The position numbers were made by a program, and so were the translations under genes. This document shows, piece after piece, positions 36,271 through 44,105 of a DNA stretch of 64,000 nt. Positions within the stretch are counted from its first letter, which is position 1. Each line of letters starts with the position of its first letter. The notes under the pieces were generated by a model. The model was not told the DNA's origin. It searched no databases and saw nothing but the letters and a program-made list of their open reading frames with translations. The DNA comes from Poseidonocella sedimentorum (lineage in GTDB: Bacteria; Pseudomonadota; Alphaproteobacteria; Rhodobacterales; Rhodobacteraceae): the NCBI RefSeq assembly GCF_900116005.1, contig NZ_FOYI01000005.1, positions 62,001-126,000 on the forward strand, read 5' to 3'.

Positions 36271-37626
36271 CTACTTTTCCGGCATGAACTGCGCGCGCGA
36301 GAGCCCGTGTTTCTGCATTTTTTCATAGAGAGTCTTGCGACTTAACCCGAGCGCCTCGTAGGTTTCCTTGAGGCTGCCACCATGGGCGGCGAGGCTGGCG
36401 GCGATCAGGGCCTTTTCATGGGCCGCGATCTGGTTGGCGAGCGCCTGGCCCTCTGCGCGGCCCTCCGGGGCGATATCGAGATCGAGCCCGAGCACGAAGC
36501 GATCGGCCATGTTGCGCAGCTCGCGCACATTGCCGGGCCAGTCCCGCGCGGCCACGGCGGTGAGCAGGTGGTGGGGGACCTCGGGCGTCGCCAGTTTGTA
36601 GCGCGCGGCGGCCTCACCCACGAGCGTCACGAAAAGCCGGGGGATATCCTCGCGCCGCTCGGCAAGGGTGGGGACGTAGAGCCGCACCACGTTGAGCCGG
36701 TAGAGAAGATCGGCCCGGAATCGCCCCTCGCGCACCTCCTCTTCGAGGTTGCGCTTGCTGGCGGCGATGATGCGGATGTCGAGTTGGACGGGATCGTTGG
36801 AGCCAAGCCGCGTGATCGTCCGGTTCTGGATCGCGACGAGGAGTTTGGCCTGCATCGCCTGCGGCATGCTCTCTATTTCATCGAGGAAAATGGTGCCGCC
36901 CTTGGCGAACTCGAACTTGCCGAACCGGGTGCGCAGCGCGCCGGGGAAGGCCCCGGCCTCGTGGCCGAAGAGCTCGCTCTCGATCCACTCCGGCGGCAGT
37001 GCGGCGCAATTGATATGCACAAACGGCATCTTGGCCCGGGCCGAGGCGCGGGCGAGCGCGCGCGCCGCGACCTCCTTGCCCGTGCCCGTCGCTCCTTCGA
37101 TCAGCACATCGGCCTCGGTCGCGGCGATGGCGCGGATCCGCTCGCGCAGCCGGACCATCACGTCGCTGCGCCCGGTGAGGCGGCTTTCGGTCACATCGCG
37201 CGCGCCGACCTGGCGGCGCAGGCGCCGGTTCTCCATGGTCAGCCGCCGCTTGTCGAGCGCGCGGCGCACCCCGGAGATCAGCCGGGCCGGCGCAAAGGGC
37301 TTTTCGAGAAAGTCATAAGCGCCATCGCGCATCGAGTTGACCGCGAGCTCGATATCACCATGGCCAGTCACGAGGATGACCGGGAACTCCGGGTCGATCT
37401 CCAGCGCGCGGCGCATCAGCTCCTGGCCGTCCATCCCCGGCATACGGATATCTGTCACCAGCACCCCGGCGAAATCGCGCGCGATATGGGTCAGCGCCTC
37501 TGCCGGATCGGCGAAACAGCGGGCCTCGAGCCCGTCCAGCTGGAGCGTCTGGGCGGCGGCGAGGCGCAGGTGATCCTCATCATCGACGAACAGGATCGTC
37601 TCTGTCGGGGCGGTCTCGGTGCTCAC
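36271..37626 (-). CDS. dctD: DctD-like sigma-54 response regulator with GAFPGA loop
   Basis: This 451-aa regulator has a receiver domain (FVDDEDH, LVTDIRMPGMDG), an AAA+ sigma-54 activation domain (Walker A near EGATGTGKEVAARA, Walker B GGTIFLDEIESMP) and a C-terminal Fis-type helix-turn-helix (LKETYEALGLSRKTLYEKMQKHGL). The loop that normally reads GAFTGA and contacts sigma-54 reads GAFPGA here. The gene is coupled to a DctB-like kinase by a 4-nt overlap. It lies upstream of the TAXI-TRAP genes on the same strand and probably controls them. Confidence 0.88.
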   Translation of the reverse strand: MSTETAPTETILFVDDEDHLRLAAAQTLQLDGLEARCFADPAEALTHIARDFAGVLVTDIRMPGMDGQELMRRALEIDPEFPVILVTGHGDIELAVNSMRDGAYDFLEKPFAPARLISGVRRALDKRRLTMENRRLRRQVGARDVTESRLTGRSDVMVRLRERIRAIAATEADVLIEGATGTGKEVAARALARASARAKMPFVHINCAALPPEWIESELFGHEAGAFPGALRTRFGKFEFAKGGTIFLDEIESMPQAMQAKLLVAIQNRTITRLGSNDPVQLDIRIIAASKRNLEEEVREGRFRADLLYRLNVVRLYVPTLAERREDIPRLFVTLVGEAAARYKLATPEVPHHLLTAVAARDWPGNVRELRNMADRFVLGLDLDIAPEGRAEGQALANQIAAHEKALIAASLAAHGGSLKETYEALGLSRKTLYEKMQKHGLSRAQFMPEK

Positions 37627-39494
37627 GCAGCGGAGGCCTTCTGGCCCCGGGCCGCGGCGCTTCGGGGCGCGACGGCCAGATCGACGGTAAAGACGGCGCC
37701 GCCGCCGGGGTGGTTCTCTGCGCTCATGCGCCCTCCGAAATCGCGGATGATGTTGTAGGAAATCGAGAGGCCCAGCCCGAGCCCCTTGCCGGTTTCCTTG
37801 GTGGTGAAGAACGGATCGAACAGCTGATCCCGCGCCGCCTCGTCTATCCCCGGCCCGTGGTCGCGCAGGCGCAAGGTCAGGCGATCCTCGCGGCGCTCGA
37901 TCCCGATGTCGATCCGGCGCACGGGGGCGGCCTCCATCGCGTCAATCGCGTTGGTCAGCAGATTCACGATGACCTGTTGCAAGCGCACTCGCCCGCCCAT
38001 CACCTCGATCTCCGCCTCTGGCGGCGAGAACACGACCTTCACGCCCGAGGCATTGAGCTGCGGCGCGAGCAGATCGAGCGCATCCTGCAGGGCCGCGCGT
38101 ACCGGGACCGGGCCGATCTTGTCTTGTGGGCGGCGGGCGAAATTACGCAGGTGCCGGGAGATCGCGGCCATGCGGTCGGCCATCTGCGAGATGAGCCGGA
38201 CATTCTCGCGCGCCTCGCTCACCCGGTCCCGGGCGAGGAAGGTCACGGCGTTGTCGGCATAGGCTTTCACCGCGGCGAGCGGCTGGTTGAACTCATGGCT
38301 GAACGCGGCGGACATCTGGCCCAGGGCGGCGAGCTTGCCGGCCTGGACGAGGTCCTTTTGCGTCCGGCGGAGCTTGTCTTCAGCGGCGCGGCGGTCCTCC
38401 ACCTCGCGGGTGAGCTGCGTGTTGGCGTCATTGAGCTCGCGTGTGCGCTCCGAGACGCGCCGTTCCAGCCGGTCGTGATAGCGCCGCTGCTGTGCCAGCC
38501 GGTCGAGCAGTTGGGCGCGGCGCTGTAGATAGAGCACCCCGAGCAGACCCGCGCTCCAGACCAGGAGCACGCTGATCGCCAGCGTTTGACGCGCCTGCGC
38601 CAGAGCCGGGCCCGTTGGGGTCAGAACCGAAACACGCCAACCCGCCGACGCCACCAGCCCGGTGTTGACCACGAAATTCTCCCGCCCACCCGGCGCGCGC
38701 ACCGCCAAAAGCTCGTGCCCGTCATCCAGCGCGCGGCGCTCCGTCCTGATCGGGATCAGCGCATCGAGCGGGTATTGCCGCGTGCGGGAGATATAGTCGC
38801 GCGCCTCGGGGGTGATCTCGCCGAAGCTCCGGAAATGCCAATCGCTCCGGTCCGAGAGGAAAATCACCTCGTTCATGTCGGTGACGACGAACTTGTTGGG
38901 CGCATCGCGCCAGGCCGCCTCGAACTTGTCGAGCAGGATCTTGACCGCCACCACGCCAAGCACCTCAGCCCCGTCCACCACCGGCGCCGCGAAGAAATAG
39001 CCGCGCTGGCCCGAGGTCACCCCGAGCGCGTGAAACCGGCCGATCCCGTCGCGGAGCGCATCGGTGAAATAGGGCCGATAGTCGAAGGTCTGGCCGACAA
39101 AGCTGGTGTCGCGGCGATAGTTGGAGGCGGCGATGGTCGTGCCGTCGATATCCATCACGTAGACATCGGCGAGGTCGAGCTGAAGCGCGGTCTGGCGCAG
39201 CTGTTCGTTGACGTAAGGTAGAAGGCCGACGTTCTGCGGTTCCCGCAGGAGGCGCTTGAGCATGGGCCGCTCGGCCAGAAGGCGGGGCAGGGCCTCGGAG
39301 CGGTTGAGCGCCCCGCGCAGAGACTCAGTGGCAAGGCGCAGCGTCGCCTCCTCGCGCTCGGCGGTCTCGATGAGGAAGTAGCGCTCGATCCGGGGCAGCG
39401 CCGCGAGCGCCGTGCCCGCGAGCACCGCCAGCAGCAGGGCGATGCGCAACAGTTTGCGCGACGGTCGTGAAGCGGGGCTAAGCGGCGCGGTCAT
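37623..39494 (-). CDS. dctB: DctB-like sensor histidine kinase
   Basis: This 623-aa kinase has a first membrane helix near residues 12-32, a periplasmic double-Cache-like sensor region (about 35-290) with VYVMDIDGTTIAASN and GYFFAAPVVDG, and a second helix near 300. A coiled coil and the phospho-acceptor box (FSHEFNQPLAAVKAYADNA) follow, then an ATPase domain with NAIDAM, DHGPGID and GKGLGLGLSI. This layout is that of DctB, which senses C4-dicarboxylates. The ATG at 39494 was chosen over a GTG three codons upstream. Confidence 0.88.
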   Translation of the reverse strand: MTAPLSPASRPSRKLLRIALLLAVLAGTALAALPRIERYFLIETAEREEATLRLATESLRGALNRSEALPRLLAERPMLKRLLREPQNVGLLPYVNEQLRQTALQLDLADVYVMDIDGTTIAASNYRRDTSFVGQTFDYRPYFTDALRDGIGRFHALGVTSGQRGYFFAAPVVDGAEVLGVVAVKILLDKFEAAWRDAPNKFVVTDMNEVIFLSDRSDWHFRSFGEITPEARDYISRTRQYPLDALIPIRTERRALDDGHELLAVRAPGGRENFVVNTGLVASAGWRVSVLTPTGPALAQARQTLAISVLLVWSAGLLGVLYLQRRAQLLDRLAQQRRYHDRLERRVSERTRELNDANTQLTREVEDRRAAEDKLRRTQKDLVQAGKLAALGQMSAAFSHEFNQPLAAVKAYADNAVTFLARDRVSEARENVRLISQMADRMAAISRHLRNFARRPQDKIGPVPVRAALQDALDLLAPQLNASGVKVVFSPPEAEIEVMGGRVRLQQVIVNLLTNAIDAMEAAPVRRIDIGIERREDRLTLRLRDHGPGIDEAARDQLFDPFFTTKETGKGLGLGLSISYNIIRDFGGRMSAENHPGGGAVFTVDLAVAPRSAAARGQKASAA

Positions 39495-39623
39495 GCGCCG
39501 CACTATGGGGGAGCGCGCCGTGCTTGGCCAGAACTGCCCCGGCGTCGCGGTGCGACCGGCCCTCGGCGGCGCAGATTTGGAGCGGCGACCGGGAGGGATC
39601 CGCGCGGCGCTGGGCCGCCAAGG

Positions 39624-39649
39624 GGAACCAAGCGGTCGCGCGGCGGGTT
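39624..39649 (+). promoter_or_regulatory. weak EcfG-like promoter before the ExoD gene
   Basis: GGAAC (39624-39628) and GGTT (39646-39649) are 17 nt apart. This differs from the EcfG consensus by one base in the -10 element. It is listed because perfect copies precede several nearby genes. Confidence 0.3.
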
Positions 39650-39722
39650 GTTCCCCAATGAAGCGCGGGCGCGCGCCCCAGCCCCCGCGCCCGATCCGAC
39701 CGATTCAGCGATAGGACCGCCG

Positions 39723-40337
39723 ATGCCCAGCGACCAGTCCGGCCCCCAGGCCGAAATCCACTCCGTGACCGATATCCTGCGCGAGAGCGGGCGCATCGCC
39801 CATGATCGCGAGAAGGTCAGCGTAGAGGACATCGTCGACGGGCTGGGGCGCGACGCGCTGAACCCTCTGCTGCTGGTGCCGGCGCTCGCCGTCACCACGC
39901 CGCTGAGCGGCATTCCCGGGCTCTCGGCTCTGAGCGGGATCGTCATCGCACTGGTCAGTTTCCAGCTTCTGATCGGGCGCGAGAGCATCTGGCTGCCCGA
40001 TTGGGTGATGCGCCGCAAGCTGCCTGGCGACCGGATGGAAAAAGCCAGCGAATGGCTCGCCCGCGCCGCGAAATTCCTCGACGGGATCAGCCGCGACCGG
40101 CTTCAGGCGATCGTGACGCCGCCCGGTGCGCGCGTGGCGCAGGGGGTGTGCTTCCTCTCCGGGCTGATCATGCCGGCGCTTGAATTTGTCCCCTTCAGCT
40201 CCTCCATCCTCGGCGCGGGCGTGAGCCTCATCGCCATCGGTTTGGTCACGCGTGACGGGGTTTTCGTGCTGGTGGCGCTCGCCGCCTATGCGGCCCTGGG
40301 GGCATTGCTCGTGAGTGTCCTGGGCGGCGCATTTTGA
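39723..40337 (+). CDS. ExoD-family membrane protein
   Basis: This 204-aa protein resembles ExoD, a membrane protein first linked to exopolysaccharide and alkali tolerance in Sinorhizobium. It has a soluble start (SVTDILRESGRIAHDREKVSVEDIVDGLG), then NPLLLVPALAVTTPLSGIPGLSALSGI and two or three more membrane helices. The ATG at 39723 gives the family-typical N terminus; the longer frame is not supported. It sits at the edge of the stress island. Its molecular role is unknown. Confidence 0.82.
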   Translation: MPSDQSGPQAEIHSVTDILRESGRIAHDREKVSVEDIVDGLGRDALNPLLLVPALAVTTPLSGIPGLSALSGIVIALVSFQLLIGRESIWLPDWVMRRKLPGDRMEKASEWLARAAKFLDGISRDRLQAIVTPPGARVAQGVCFLSGLIMPALEFVPFSSSILGAGVSLIAIGLVTRDGVFVLVALAAYAALGALLVSVLGGAF

Positions 40338-40349
40338 GAAAAGATTTTT

Positions 40350-40375
40350 GGAACAACCGGCGCCGGGGCCGCGTT
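40350..40375 (+). promoter_or_regulatory. EcfG promoter of the PRC-barrel gene
   Basis: GGAAC (40350-40354) and CGTT (40372-40375) are separated by 17 nt, a perfect match to the EcfG consensus. The predicted start of RNA is near 40383, which leaves a leader of about 58 nt. The leader holds three more GGAAC words (40388, 40410, 40416) and an inverted CGGGAA/TTCCCG pair, none with a matching -10. Confidence 0.8.
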
Positions 40376-40440
40376 GTGTGAGCAACCGGAACGGGAATGT
40401 TCCCGATACGGAACCGGAACCAGACTATAGGAGAACACTC

Positions 40441-41400
40441 ATGCGACATATGCTTGCTACGAGCGCCATGGCCCTGCTTCTTGCGGGCCCCGCAATGGCT
40501 CAAACGTCTCTCTCGACCGACGCCCAGGCGGGCGCCGAAATCGGCGCTGAATACGGCGCAACCGACAACCAGCCCTTTGTCCAGCAATCGCAGCAGACCG
40601 ACCTGTTCGGCAGCGAGCTGATCGGCAAATCGCTCTACGTTTCGGAAGCCAACATGGCTGAGCCCGGCGAAGAGTTCATGCAGGACGAATGGGATAACGT
40701 CGGTGAAATCAGCGACTTGCTGCTGAGCACTGATGGCAGCGTCAAGGCCGTCCTGCTCGACATCGGGGGCTTCCTCGGCATGGGCGAGAAGACCGTCGCG
40801 GTGAACATGGATGAGCTCAACATCGTCCAGGATGCCAACGATGCCGAAGACTACTTCGTGACGACCAACGCCACCCGCGAGTCGCTGGAAAGCGCGCCGG
40901 AATTCGAGCGTATGGAAGCCGGCTGGTGGCACGAGCAGCAGGACATCCTGACCGAGGGCGAAGCAGACCGCACCGCGCAATCTGAGGTTGAACCCATGGA
41001 CGGCACCACCGCCGCCGACATGACCGAAACCGACCGCGTGGCCCAAGCCGACCGCACTGGCGAGGACGCCCCCATGATGTGGGACCGTCCGGCCAATGAA
41101 TACGCCGGGTACACCGAGGTCAAAGCCGACGAGCTGACCGCGGAAGACCTGCAAGGCGCGCCGATCTACGGCTCCAATGACGAGCATCTCGGCGAAGTGG
41201 CCGATCTGACTGTCGCCGAAGACGGCACGATCGAGAAATCCATCGTGGATGTCGGCGGGTTCCTCGGGCTCGGCGAACACCGCATCGCGATTGCGTTCGA
41301 CGAGATGAAAATCATGCGCGACGCCGATGGCGGAGACCTGCGTGTCTACGTCGGTGCGACGCAGGAGCAGCTCGAAGAGCGCCCTGAATACGAGTACTGA
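40441..41400 (+). CDS. secreted protein with two PRC-barrel domains
   Basis: This 319-aa protein starts MRHMLATSAMALLLAGPAMA, a signal peptide cut after Ala-x-Ala. It has two PRC-barrel domains. The first lies near residues 60-140 (LIGKSLYVSE and DIGGFLGMGEKTVAVNMDEL) and the second near 235-315 (LQGAPIYGSNDEHLGEVADL and DVGGFLGLGEHRIAIAFDEM). The linker is acidic. It was started at the ATG with AGGAGA upstream. A perfect EcfG promoter and a strong terminator frame it as a single-gene unit. Secreted PRC-barrel proteins are common general-stress targets in alphaproteobacteria; the binding partner is unknown. Confidence 0.88.
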   Translation: MRHMLATSAMALLLAGPAMAQTSLSTDAQAGAEIGAEYGATDNQPFVQQSQQTDLFGSELIGKSLYVSEANMAEPGEEFMQDEWDNVGEISDLLLSTDGSVKAVLLDIGGFLGMGEKTVAVNMDELNIVQDANDAEDYFVTTNATRESLESAPEFERMEAGWWHEQQDILTEGEADRTAQSEVEPMDGTTAADMTETDRVAQADRTGEDAPMMWDRPANEYAGYTEVKADELTAEDLQGAPIYGSNDEHLGEVADLTVAEDGTIEKSIVDVGGFLGLGEHRIAIAFDEMKIMRDADGGDLRVYVGATQEQLEERPEYEY

Positions 41401-41426
41401 TCGCAAGGGTACGTGATCGCGTTCTT

Positions 41427-41456
41427 GGCCGCCCCACCTCGGGGCGGCCTTTTTCT
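41427..41456 (+). terminator. rho-independent terminator after the PRC-barrel gene
   Basis: A perfect 9-bp stem (GGCCGCCCC with GGGGCGGCC) has a 5-nt loop and is followed by TTTTT and more T-rich sequence. Confidence 0.92.
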
Positions 41457-41477
41457 TTGCCAGTCCATCCGCCCGAC

Positions 41478-41502
41478 GGAACTAGATGAACCGGTCCGCG
41501 TT
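41478..41502 (+). promoter_or_regulatory. EcfG promoter of the AI-2E transporter gene; decides its start
   Basis: GGAAC (41478-41482) and CGTT (41499-41502) are separated by 16 nt. RNA would begin near 41509, so an in-frame ATG at 41486 lies inside the promoter and cannot be the start. AAAAGGAG at 41511-41518 then serves the ATG at 41528. Confidence 0.78.
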
Positions 41503-41527
41503 GAACCGTGAAAAGGAGTTCTCCCGA

Positions 41528-42604
41528 ATGCAGCGTTTCTTGCAGGGCCAGTGGCCGCTTTTGGTACTCGCTGCGCTGGCCACGGCGGGGGCGCTCGAAT
41601 ACGCCGCGGGGCTCGTGGCGCCCATCGTTCTCGCCTTTGTCTGCGCCGTGGTCCTTTCGCCGGTCGCCGCCTTCTGGAAACGCTGCGGCCTGCCCAACTC
41701 CTTCAGTGCCCTGCTCAGCTTCTTTTGCGCTCTGAGCCTGCTCGGCGGGCTCATCTTCCTCGCCGAACCCCTCGTCTCGGACGCCTACCGCCAGGTCCCC
41801 AAGATCAAGAACGAGCTGCGCGAAGGCATGGAACAGGTGCGCGGGGTGATGCGCGGGATCTCGGACATGACCGAAGAGGTCCAGAAGGCGATCGACCCCG
41901 AGGCGGCGGAAGATGCCGAGAAACCGGCGCCTATCGAGTTGCCGTCCCTAGGGGATGCGCTCTTTGCCGCCCCGGCCTTCGCGGCGCAGTTCCTCGTCTT
42001 CGTGGGCTCGCTGTTCTTCATCATGCTCTCGCGCGATGATGTCTACGAGTGGCTGGCGGCAAATCTGCGCAACACCTCCGCGGCCCGCACGGCGGCCTGT
42101 CTGCGTGCGGCGGACCGCCGCGTTTCGCACTATTTCCTGACCATCAGCCTCATCAACACATGTTTCGGCGTGCTCGTGGCCGCGGCGCTCGGGGCCATCG
42201 GCTTGCCCAACCCGATCCTCTGGGGGTTCGTGGCGGCGGGGATGAATTTCATCCTCTATCTCGGCCCGGCGCTTGTCGCGGTGGCGCTGCTTGCCGCCGG
42301 GCTTGTCGCCTTCGAGGGCTGGGCCTCCCTGTTGCCGCCGGTGGTCTTCGTCACGCTCAACGCGCTGGAGGGGCAATTCATCACCCCGACGCTCGTCGGC
42401 CGGCAGGTACGGGTCAACCCGCTCCTGATCTTCCTGTCCTTGTGCTTCTGGCTCTGGCTCTGGGGGCCGATCGGCGGGTTCATCGCGATCCCGCTGCTGG
42501 TCTGGTGCGTGGCCGTCTATGACGGGCTCACCGGGGATCAGACCATCGCTTCTGGCGCGCCGGGCACCGGGCGGCCGAACCTGCGCGCCGGCGCCACCCG
42601 ATAG
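41528..42604 (+). CDS. AI-2E family transporter (PerM/TqsA)
   Basis: This 358-aa protein has about eight membrane helices and the AI-2E exporter family layout. It begins MQRFLQGQWPLLVLAALATAGALEYAAGLVAPIVLAF. It contains PKIKNELREGMEQVRGVMRG in the extracellular loop, and ends with FVTLNALEGQFITPTLVGRQVRVNPLLIFLSL, the most conserved segment. The promoter and ribosome site place the start at 41528. Its last 67 nt overlap the convergent phospholipase-D gene. Family members export small molecules or exchange Na+/H+; the substrate here is unknown. Confidence 0.87.
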   Translation: MQRFLQGQWPLLVLAALATAGALEYAAGLVAPIVLAFVCAVVLSPVAAFWKRCGLPNSFSALLSFFCALSLLGGLIFLAEPLVSDAYRQVPKIKNELREGMEQVRGVMRGISDMTEEVQKAIDPEAAEDAEKPAPIELPSLGDALFAAPAFAAQFLVFVGSLFFIMLSRDDVYEWLAANLRNTSAARTAACLRAADRRVSHYFLTISLINTCFGVLVAAALGAIGLPNPILWGFVAAGMNFILYLGPALVAVALLAAGLVAFEGWASLLPPVVFVTLNALEGQFITPTLVGRQVRVNPLLIFLSLCFWLWLWGPIGGFIAIPLLVWCVAVYDGLTGDQTIASGAPGTGRPNLRAGATR

Positions 42605-44079
42605 GGGACGATGAACCCCCGCTGCGCCCCCGCCTCTCCGGCGGCGTTTTCGCGGGCCAGCGCGGCCCATGCCGCATGGGCGCTTTGCGGGTCGAGGAAT
42701 TCCGGGCCAGCCGTCTCGGGCAGCCAGTGACGCATGACCTTGCGCTGTACCTGGGCGACATCCTCGGGATGATGCAGGATCACGCCGGCCTCTGAATCCC
42801 AATTCAGGCTCCGCCCGTTGAGATTGGCCGACGAGACGATGGCCGCGCGGCGATCGAAAATCGACACCTTGGCATGGACATAGACCAGCGGGGCCCCGGC
42901 GAGCCGGGCGCGATCCTGTTGTGAATCCGCGGCGCGGACGGGGCGCGGCTGGACCGGCGCGCCGAAGAACACCCGTGGCCCGAAGGCGCGGAGGACCTTG
43001 GTGACGCAGCGCGCCTGCAGGTTCTCGCCAAAGCGCGAATCGAGCGAGCCGGATCCGTGGAAGGCCACATCCTCCGGCGCGCCGGGCAGGGTCATGATCA
43101 GGGTGAGATCGGGGGTGCGCCGCGCCGCGCGGCAGAGCGCGCGGGCGATGACCCGGTCCCGGAAGAACTGTGTCTCGAGGTAGATCAGCCGCTCGGCCCG
43201 CGCGATCTCGCGCAGATGCGCGGCGCGGATTTCGCGCAAGGCGGGACGGGGCGAGATATGGGTGAGGCCGAAGCGGCGCGGCTGCGACTGGCTGCGCAGG
43301 AAGCCGGGCACGGGCGGCGGCGGCTTGGCCCCGGCGACGGTCTCGGCAAGGCTCTCCAGATAGCGATGCCCGGCCTCGGCCAGCGTGCGGTCTCCGAGCA
43401 TCAGCTGCACATCGTGCCAGGTCTTCTGCGTCGGCTGGTCGTGCGCGTGGGTGTCATAGCGCCGGTTGTTGAGGTCGAGCCCGCCGATGTAGAGCCGCTC
43501 ACGGTCAAAAACGGCGAGCTTGTGATGGTGGCTGGCGGGGTACTGGCGGGGAAGGGCGAAGGGCCGCAGACGCGGGCCATCCTTGGTGTCCTTGCACCAC
43601 GGGATCAGCCCGGGCGCCTGGCGCCCGGGATCGAGCCCATCCGCCAGCATCGCGCGAATGCGCCCGCGTGCGCGCGGCCCGAAGACAAGGCGCGGGATCA
43701 GGCCGATCTGTGCGGGATGCAGCATCGCGCGGGCCACGAGCGGGGCCGAACCGGGCGAGACCAGCTCGCGCAGGCCCGACAGCCGGCGAATGGCGGCCCA
43801 TGTCCCGCGATGAAGCTCCAGAGCGTTGACCGGATCGAAATCCCCGATCAGCAGGGTGATGCGCACACCACGCTCCAGCGTATGGGCCAGAAGATCCATC
43901 CACGTCTCGCCGATCGCGCGCGATTCGTCCGAGCGCAGCCGCGTTTCGGGATCGAAAATCCGAAACCCCGCGATCACCTCCTGGCGCGCGCCCAAAAACG
44001 CGCGTTCGAGAACGGGGTAGGCATCCTCCGCGGTGACGAGCACCTCAAGGCCTCGAATTTTCTGTGCTGGCTTGGCCAT
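42538..44079 (-). CDS. phospholipase D-like protein with two HKD motifs
   Basis: This 513-aa protein has two phospholipase D half-sites: HHKLAVFDRERLYIGGLDLNNR near residue 195 and VHAKVSIFDRRAAIVSSANLNGRS near residue 400. The two histidines would form the active site for phosphodiester hydrolysis or transfer. No signal peptide is visible, so it is probably cytoplasmic or peripheral. It lies 26 nt after the kinase gene of the general stress operon on the same strand and could be co-transcribed from the nepR promoter. Its substrate (lipid or nucleic acid) is unknown. Confidence 0.88.
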   Translation of the reverse strand: MAKPAQKIRGLEVLVTAEDAYPVLERAFLGARQEVIAGFRIFDPETRLRSDESRAIGETWMDLLAHTLERGVRITLLIGDFDPVNALELHRGTWAAIRRLSGLRELVSPGSAPLVARAMLHPAQIGLIPRLVFGPRARGRIRAMLADGLDPGRQAPGLIPWCKDTKDGPRLRPFALPRQYPASHHHKLAVFDRERLYIGGLDLNNRRYDTHAHDQPTQKTWHDVQLMLGDRTLAEAGHRYLESLAETVAGAKPPPPVPGFLRSQSQPRRFGLTHISPRPALREIRAAHLREIARAERLIYLETQFFRDRVIARALCRAARRTPDLTLIMTLPGAPEDVAFHGSGSLDSRFGENLQARCVTKVLRAFGPRVFFGAPVQPRPVRAADSQQDRARLAGAPLVYVHAKVSIFDRRAAIVSSANLNGRSLNWDSEAGVILHHPEDVAQVQRKVMRHWLPETAGPEFLDPQSAHAAWAALARENAAGEAGAQRGFIVPYRVAPARRFGRPVPGAPEAMV

Positions 44080-44105
44080 TATTCTATCCGGGGTCGGGCG
44101 CGCGG

